DNA of 10,460 nucleotides, taken from Candidatus Zixiibacteriota bacterium. Lineage in GTDB: Bacteria > Zixibacteria > MSB-5A5 > JAABVY01. The DNA lies in NCBI GenBank assembly GCA_014730285.1, contig WJIM01000077.1:1-10460 (forward strand), given 5' to 3'. Both the position numbers and the translations under genes were made by a program. This document shows positions 6,924 to 10,460 of the stretch, piece by piece (position 1 is the stretch's first letter; every line of letters starts with the position of its first letter). The notes beneath the pieces are model-generated. The model searched no databases and was not told where the DNA came from. It worked only from the letters and a program-made list of their open reading frames with translations.

Positions 6924-7610
6924 TTACTCCTTGAAACGATATCCGACCCCGCGCACAGTCTCGATATACTTGGCGGCTTTGCCAAGTTTTTTGCGCAGCC
7001 CGACGACTTGAACATCGACCGAACGGTCGGTCACAGGATAATCCTCGCCGTGGAGCGCATCAACGATCTGATAGCGGGTGAAAACCCATCCCGGCCTGCT
7101 GGCCAGAAGGTAGAGGAGGCGGAATTCGCTCGAGGTTAAATCAACACGTTTACCGTTGATGTTGACTTCATGCCGCCCGGGATGAATGCTGATTTCATGG
7201 ATCTTAATCGAGGCATCTTCATTGACAGGCTCGGCCTTAATGCGTCTCAGGACCGCACGGATTCGCGCTACCAGCACCTTGGGGCTGAAAGGCTTGGTGA
7301 TGTAATCATCGGCCCCAAGCTCTAACCCGGTCACGATATCGGCCTCTTCACCCTTGGCAGTCAGCATGACTATGGGTATATTTTGAGAGGCCGGATTGTT
7401 GTGAATTCGTCGGCAAACCTCGAAACCGTCGGCTCCGGGAAGCATAAGATCGAGAAGGATCAGGTCGGGCGGTTTGGATTCGACCGCCTTGATTGCGTCC
7501 TCACCTGAGGTTGAAGTTGTAACTTGATAACCCTCTCTGGAAAGGTTATACTTGATTAATTCAAGTATATCCTCTTCATCCTCGACAACATGAATATGTT
7601 CTTTTGGCAT
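6924..7610 (-). CDS. phoB: Phosphate-regulon response regulator PhoB (OmpR family)
   Basis: A 228-residue transcription factor with a receiver domain at about 4-120 and an OmpR/PhoB winged helix at about 130-227. Receiver landmarks are the acidic pair Glu10/Asp11, the phospho-acceptor Asp54 in LILLDLMLPG, Thr84 in MLTAKG and Lys106 in ITKPFSP. The DNA-binding part shows LTSSEFRLLYLLASRPG, then VTDRSVDVQVVGLRKKLG and the terminal ETVRGVGYRF wing, all diagnostic of this subfamily. Its place next to a PhoR-like kinase and pst genes makes PhoB the natural name; PhoP (Firmicutes naming) would be equivalent. The ATG at 7610 has GGGGAG about 5 nt upstream. Candidate 11-bp repeats upstream suggest autoregulation. 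Confidence 0.94.
   Translation of the reverse strand: MPKEHIHVVEDEEDILELIKYNLSREGYQVTTSTSGEDAIKAVESKPPDLILLDLMLPGADGFEVCRRIHNNPASQNIPIVMLTAKGEEADIVTGLELGADDYITKPFSPKVLVARIRAVLRRIKAEPVNEDASIKIHEISIHPGRHEVNINGKRVDLTSSEFRLLYLLASRPGWVFTRYQIVDALHGEDYPVTDRSVDVQVVGLRKKLGKAAKYIETVRGVGYRFKE
6927..6932 (-). promoter_or_regulatory. Ribosome binding site deciding the phoR start
   Basis: AAGGAG is embedded in the last two sense codons of phoB (AAG GAG TAA). It sits 6 nt before ATG 6920 and 3 nt before TTG 6923, so normal spacing favours ATG. Translation of phoR is therefore likely to depend on ribosomes ending phoB. Confidence 0.75.
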
Positions 7611-7888
7611 ATTTTCTCCCCAGTCTTAACTCAAATAACCAGGCAAATGTAACTCTAATACTGTTAGAATGGGGTTAGGGTAAGATGAGAAATTCATTTA
7701 CAGAATCCCGTATTGCGTTTCTCACTGCTTATTAATATGCCGGGTGAATCGATCTCCTGCCCGATCAGGCAAGGCTTCTTCCACGTTCCTCATAATTCCT
7801 TAATAGCCTTAACCGGATATTAACAAAATAAGTTGAAAAAAATCCACAAATTTTTTCGATATATCAGGATAAATTATGGGTGCTGGAG
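7611..7888. other. Intergenic region between the MerR-type gene and phoB
   Basis: The 278-bp gap holds the phoB promoter region. No small gene is evident on either strand. An AT-only inverted repeat (7837-7843 with 7850-7856) and a TGCC/GGCA stem (about 7760-7772) are present, but neither makes a convincing terminator for the MerR-type gene upstream. Confidence 0.55.
7646..7683 (-). promoter_or_regulatory. Candidate PHO-box-like repeats and promoter of phoB
   Basis: On the minus strand two adjacent 11-mers, CTAACCCCATT (7678-7668) and CTAACAGTATT (7667-7657), match the YTAAYA-N5 unit seen before pstS. Together they share the pattern CTAANNNNATTCTAACA with the pstS region (5002-4986). A weaker TTACAT follows out of phase. 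TTACCC (7683-7678) and TATTAG (7660-7655), 17 bp apart, are a possible but weak promoter pair. Confidence 0.5.
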
Positions 7889-8827
7889 CTAATTTTTTCG
7901 AATTTCACGCAGGACAGTTCTGAGATTGGACATTTTCTCCTCATATATTGCATTGATTTCTGAGATTGTTTGAGAATATGAATCGGCCGCTGCCCCGCCG
8001 ACGATTATTTTTACCTCATTACCCACGAATTTCCTGATTTTCTGGAGCTCGGCGTTAATACGGGGATCGTCGTGCGGATAGACCATACTCAATGCAATTA
8101 CCTGAGAACTTTTCTTGCGGGATGCCCCGGCAATCTCCTCGGCGGTAAGATTAGGCCCAAGATAGGTGACATTCCAGCCGTCTGAGGCCGCAATTGCGGC
8201 TGCGACCAGGGCGCCGTTCTCATGCGCCTGCCCGGCGGGAGTCGTTACCGTTATATGAGGGGCATTTCCCTTCTGTATATGACTGCTCAACATGTTTCCG
8301 ACGAATGTTCTGATAACGGCGGAAGCCATGTGTTCCTGGGCTGTGCGGATTGTGCCCTTTTCCCAAAGATCGCCGATCTTGTGCAGGAGCGGAATGAGGA
8401 ATTTTTCGATCATGGCAAGCTCGCCCAAGTCGATCATGGCTTCATTTAGATTATTTTCAAGCTTATCATTATCGAAATTCAAAATAGCATTCAGGCTTTT
8501 TTCCAGATAACTCGAGGCTTCCAGGTTCTCAACCTCAAGTGTCTCGCTGTCAATTGTTTCTGGAATCGTATGGGCCACATCTTTAAGAAGATCGCGAAGT
8601 TTTTCTGAGGAATATCCGGCGATTTCGCCTATCCGATAGCCGGCCTCGGTTGCCAGACGCAATAGTATTAATTTCTGAATATCCTCATCAGAGTAGAGCC
8701 TCCGCTTGGTCTCGGAACGCTGCGGCTCAATCGCGCCATAGCGTTTCTCCCAGGCGCGGATTGTATGTGCGGTAAGGCCGCTTCTTTTGGCCACCACTCT
8801 TATAGGATGTAGATTTTTCTCAGCCAT
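7889..8827 (-). CDS. MerR-family regulator with cobalamin-binding domain (CarH/LitR-like)
   Basis: The 312-residue protein starts with a MerR winged helix: IRVVAKRSGLTAHTIRAWEKRYGAI (9-33), then RRLYSDEDI. A four-helix bundle (about 105-180) and a B12-binding Rossmann-like domain (about 190-310) follow. It keeps the W-x9-EH motif (Trp155, Glu165, His166) described for light-sensing adenosylcobalamin regulators, and the likely lower-ligand His202 in GQAHENG. The usual ExHxxG reads QxHxxG here. Known relatives are dark-state tetramers that block promoters over the -35 and fall apart on illumination. The frame extends to a GTG at 8890, but MerR proteins begin near the chosen ATG (8827), and a TATAAT at 8866-8861 sits inside the would-be extension. 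No strong ribosome site precedes either start. It is divergent from the fasciclin gene. The DNA targets are unknown. Confidence 0.87.
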   Translation of the reverse strand: MAEKNLHPIRVVAKRSGLTAHTIRAWEKRYGAIEPQRSETKRRLYSDEDIQKLILLRLATEAGYRIGEIAGYSSEKLRDLLKDVAHTIPETIDSETLEVENLEASSYLEKSLNAILNFDNDKLENNLNEAMIDLGELAMIEKFLIPLLHKIGDLWEKGTIRTAQEHMASAVIRTFVGNMLSSHIQKGNAPHITVTTPAGQAHENGALVAAAIAASDGWNVTYLGPNLTAEEIAGASRKKSSQVIALSMVYPHDDPRINAELQKIRKFVGNEVKIIVGGAAADSYSQTISEINAIYEEKMSNLRTVLREIRKN

Positions 8828-8860
8828 GAGTTCAATATATGAATTTGTTGAAGAGTTGTC

Positions 8861-8866
8861 ATTATA
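8861..8866 (-). promoter_or_regulatory. Candidate -10 element of the MerR-type gene
   Basis: A perfect TATAAT on the minus strand lies 34 nt upstream of the chosen ATG (8827). No clear -35 lies at 17-18 bp. It overlaps AACAATAT (8871-8864), a word also present in the fasciclin and yceI-like promoter regions, so autoregulation is possible. Confidence 0.35.
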
Positions 8867-9079
8867 TTGTTTATAAAAAACCAAATACACCGCTCAGATA
8901 TGTCATTTTTGATTATTGTTTTTCTATTTTTTAATCAATTCATCCTCGGTCAGCCTGATAGCTATTGATTGTGTGATATCGGTTGTGCAAGTAATCGCTT
9001 GTCCCGCATAAGATAATCCTCTAAAATAAATAGCCGATTCTATATTCCGGCATCGATTCCTGCCAAAAATGTTAATATT

Positions 9080-9141
9080 TTAGACAATTCTTGGAACAAT
9101 ATGATACGATACATGGTTATGCTTGATATAGATTAGACAAT
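9080..9141 (+). promoter_or_regulatory. Candidate promoter/operator of the fasciclin gene
   Basis: TAGACA (9081-9086) and TACGAT (9105-9110), 18 bp apart, form a plausible promoter. TTAGACAAT covers the putative -35 and recurs at 9133-9141 downstream of the putative start. The same 8-mer TTAGACAA lies in the yceI-like promoter region (637-644), so these are candidate regulator sites. The MerR-type regulator encoded next door is the first suspect. Confidence 0.4.
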
Positions 9142-9215
9142 AATAAAACAAATGTTTTAAAAAGGAGAGAAAACAAGTGAGAATAGGGAACAATCAAGCA
9201 CATAATAATCCACTA

Positions 9216-9222
9216 AAGGAGG
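9216..9222 (+). promoter_or_regulatory. Ribosome binding site deciding the fasciclin start
   Basis: AAGGAGG is a near-perfect Shine-Dalgarno, 8 nt before ATG 9231. Starting there puts the Lys-Lys of the signal peptide directly at the N-terminus. A second site, AAGGAGAG (9162-9169), precedes an in-frame GTG at 9177 that would add 18 polar residues before the signal peptide and is less likely. Confidence 0.8.
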
Positions 9223-9230
9223 AAAACACC

Positions 9231-10187
9231 ATGAAGAAGACAGGTGTATTTTCAGTAATTTTTGCGTTTGTATTCGCAATCTTTTTCGGTTTTTCAGGCA
9301 ATGCTATTGCCGATAATTGCTCATCCGGCAGCAAGATGAAGGAAGCCTCTTATAATAAGAGCTCAATGGACATCGTAGAAACAGCTATGTCCGCTGACGG
9401 CTTCAACACTCTGGTAGCAGCAGTTAAGGCCGCTGGCCTGGTAGATGCTTTAAAGAGTGACGGCCCCTTCACGGTTTTTGCGCCCACCGATGATGCCTTT
9501 GCATCTCTTCCCGAGGGAACTTTGGAAGCTTTGCTGAATGACAAAGCGAAGCTGGCTATGATACTGAAGTATCATGTTGTGCCTGGCAAGGTTAAGGCTA
9601 AGGATGTTATGAACATTTCCACCGCTTCATCTTTGAGCGGTCAGAACATAGCAATCAAAGCTTCGGATAAAGGCGTGATGGTGGACAAGGCTAATGTTAT
9701 TAAGACCGATATCATGGCTTCCAACGGCGTTATCCATGTAATCGACAAGGTTATTCTGCCAAAGGATATTATAGAGACTGCCATGACCACGGATGGCTTT
9801 GGTACTTTGGTTACCGCAATCAAGACCGCGGGCCTGGTTGATGCGCTCAGGGGTAAGGGACCGTTTACGGTTTTCGCACCTACCGATGATGCCTTTGCCA
9901 AGCTGCCCAAGGGCACGATTCCGGCCCTTTTAAAGGACCAGGAGAAGCTTACCTCGATCCTGACATATCATGTGGTTCCTGGCAAGGTAATGGCTTCCGA
10001 TGTAGTCAAGGTTAATTCGGCCGAGACTCTTAACGGCCAGAATGTGGCTGTGAAAGTCAAAGGCAAGAAAGTTATGATCGATAATGCCCAGGTTATTATG
10101 ACGGATATAGTCTGCACCAACGGCGTTATTCACGTGATCGATGAAGTTATACTTCCTCAGGAACAAATGAAGAGAAGCGAATATTAA
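9231..10187 (+). CDS. Secreted protein with two fasciclin (FAS1) domains
   Basis: The 318-residue product has a Sec signal peptide (MKKTG, a Phe/Val-rich core, cleavage likely after NAIA at residue 27), then two FAS1 domains at about 46-177 and 178-309. Each carries the first conserved FAS1 block, GPFTVFAPTDDAF (78-90 and 210-222), the central YHVVPGKV (114-121 and 246-253), and a closing NGVIHVIDxVILP (165-177 and 297-309). The domains repeat every 132 residues and remain similar even in DNA, indicating an internal tandem duplication. FAS1 proteins are extracellular adhesion or matrix proteins; the partner cannot be read from sequence. No membrane anchor or lipobox is seen, so release to the periplasm or outside is likely. 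The protein ends in a short charged tail. It is divergent from the MerR-type regulator and followed by a DUF4397-like gene. Confidence 0.93.
   Translation: MKKTGVFSVIFAFVFAIFFGFSGNAIADNCSSGSKMKEASYNKSSMDIVETAMSADGFNTLVAAVKAAGLVDALKSDGPFTVFAPTDDAFASLPEGTLEALLNDKAKLAMILKYHVVPGKVKAKDVMNISTASSLSGQNIAIKASDKGVMVDKANVIKTDIMASNGVIHVIDKVILPKDIIETAMTTDGFGTLVTAIKTAGLVDALRGKGPFTVFAPTDDAFAKLPKGTIPALLKDQEKLTSILTYHVVPGKVMASDVVKVNSAETLNGQNVAVKVKGKKVMIDNAQVIMTDIVCTNGVIHVIDEVILPQEQMKRSEY
9366..10157 (+). repeat. Tandem internal duplication encoding the two FAS1 domains
   Basis: Two units of 396 bp (about 9366-9761 and 9762-10157) encode the consecutive FAS1 domains. Matching DNA blocks such as ACCGATGATGCCTTTGC occur in both copies exactly 396 bp apart. 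The proteins differ at many positions, so the duplication is not very recent, but it could still recombine. Confidence 0.75.
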
Positions 10188-10349
10188 TTATATTGGATAT
10201 AAAAGGCGGGTTTGCAGCGGAGCATCAACAACGGAAAAAGCAACTGTGTGTCTCCGCTGCCTTCCCGGGCTGTTATGAAGGATTTTAATATAAATAATCT
10301 GAAAAAAATGGGGCTAATGAGCAGCTCCGGGAAACAAAGGAGAGATCTT
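10188..10349. other. Fasciclin-DUF4397 intergenic region with paired stems
   Basis: The gap has no gene. It carries GCAGCGGAG (10214-10222) and CTCCGCTGC (10252-10260), a perfect 9-bp inverted repeat with a 29-nt loop. The stem is extended by CGGG (10207-10210) pairing with CCCG (10264-10267) across a 3x3 internal loop. There is no T tract after it, so it is not a standard terminator. Confidence 0.6.
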
Positions 10350-10460
10350 ATGAAAAGATTTTCCACAGTTCTAATGTTTGTCTTTCTGCTTTTCACGGCA
10401 GAGCTTTTTGCGGACGATGACAATGCCCGTCTGCAGATTATTCACAACTCGGCCGATCCG
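10350..10460 (+). CDS. Secreted protein, probable DUF4397 domain (partial, N-terminus only)
   Basis: Only 37 codons are in the window, open to the right edge. The ATG at 10350 follows AAAGGAGAG with good spacing. Residues 1-21 are a Sec signal peptide (MKR, hydrophobic core, likely cut after AELFA). The mature start, DDDNARLQIIHNSADP, matches the opening strand of DUF4397 domains, whose hallmark is an A-R-(V/L)-x-(V/I)-(V/I)-H-x-S-x-D-x-P pattern. DUF4397 proteins are exported, Ig-like in predicted fold and of unknown function. It may be co-transcribed with the fasciclin gene 162 bp upstream. The short visible length limits confidence in the domain. Confidence 0.72.
   Translation, partial: MKRFSTVLMFVFLLFTAELFADDDNARLQIIHNSADP

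Larger units (their letters stand above)
8891..9230. other. Divergent control region between the MerR-type and fasciclin genes
   Basis: About 340 AT-rich bases lie between the two genes. The right half holds two TTAGACAAT words (9080-9088 and 9133-9141), AACAATAT at 9095-9102 and two ribosome-site-like sequences (9162-9169 and 9216-9222). The left half (8891-9060) shows no feature I can name. Confidence 0.55.

Noticed and set aside
7758..7776. CCTGCC/GGCAAGG hairpin upstream of phoB
   Set aside because: The stem is four continuous pairs with a bulge and no T tract follows; it may be chance.
7836..7856. AT-only hairpin (AAAAAAT/ATTTTTT) as terminator of the MerR-type gene
   Set aside because: The stem contains no G-C pairs and would be unstable; A/T runs are common in this gap.
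8828..8890. GTG start adding 21 residues to the MerR-type protein
   Set aside because: The extra residues are not MerR-like and a TATAAT lies within them; homologues start close to the HTH. It cannot be fully excluded because neither start has a strong ribosome site.
1..10460. tRNA, rRNA, CRISPR arrays, insertion sequences or phage genes
   Set aside because: I saw no regularly spaced repeats, no transposase or integrase frames and no tRNA-like cloverleaf; the genes form ordinary chromosomal units.

Overview
The window looks like a chromosomal segment of a diderm (Gram-negative-type) bacterium of moderate GC content. Exported proteins carry Sec or lipoprotein signals and most genes have clear Shine-Dalgarno sites, which argues against Bacteroidota. 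The phylum cannot be fixed from sequence reading alone. Nothing suggests a phage, transposon, CRISPR array, tRNA or rRNA.

The core, about 853-7610, is a complete phosphate-starvation locus on the minus strand. In transcription order it is phoB (response regulator), phoR (sensor kinase), a 218-bp promoter gap, pstS (phosphate-binding lipoprotein), pstC and pstA (permeases), pstB (ATPase) and phoU. Junctions are tight: phoB/phoR nearly abut, pstS/pstC abut as TAAATG, pstC/pstA overlap as TAATG, and pstA/pstB overlap by 7 bp. PhoR senses, PhoB activates, PstSCAB imports phosphate with ATP, and PhoU links transporter state to PhoR. Upstream of pstS I see four in-phase 11-bp repeats (plus a weaker fifth) of the form YTAAYA-N5, resembling the PHO box described for Bacillus. 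A shared 17-bp pattern recurs upstream of phoB.

Around this core lie genes of a different flavour. At 7889-8827 (minus) is a MerR-type regulator with a C-terminal cobalamin-binding region of the CarH/LitR photoreceptor type. It is divergent from a secreted two-FAS1 (fasciclin) protein at 9231-10187, followed by the start of a secreted DUF4397-like protein cut by the right edge. At the left edge is a secreted YceI-family protein, cut by the window end. The promoter regions of the yceI-like and fasciclin genes share an uncommon 8-mer, TTAGACAA. These two promoter regions and that of the MerR gene also share AACAATAT. This suggests, as a hypothesis, a B12/light-responsive envelope regulon wrapped around the Pho operon.

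The most interesting leads are this shared-motif regulon, the 11-bp PHO-box-like arrays, and a paired-stem structure between the fasciclin and DUF4397 genes.
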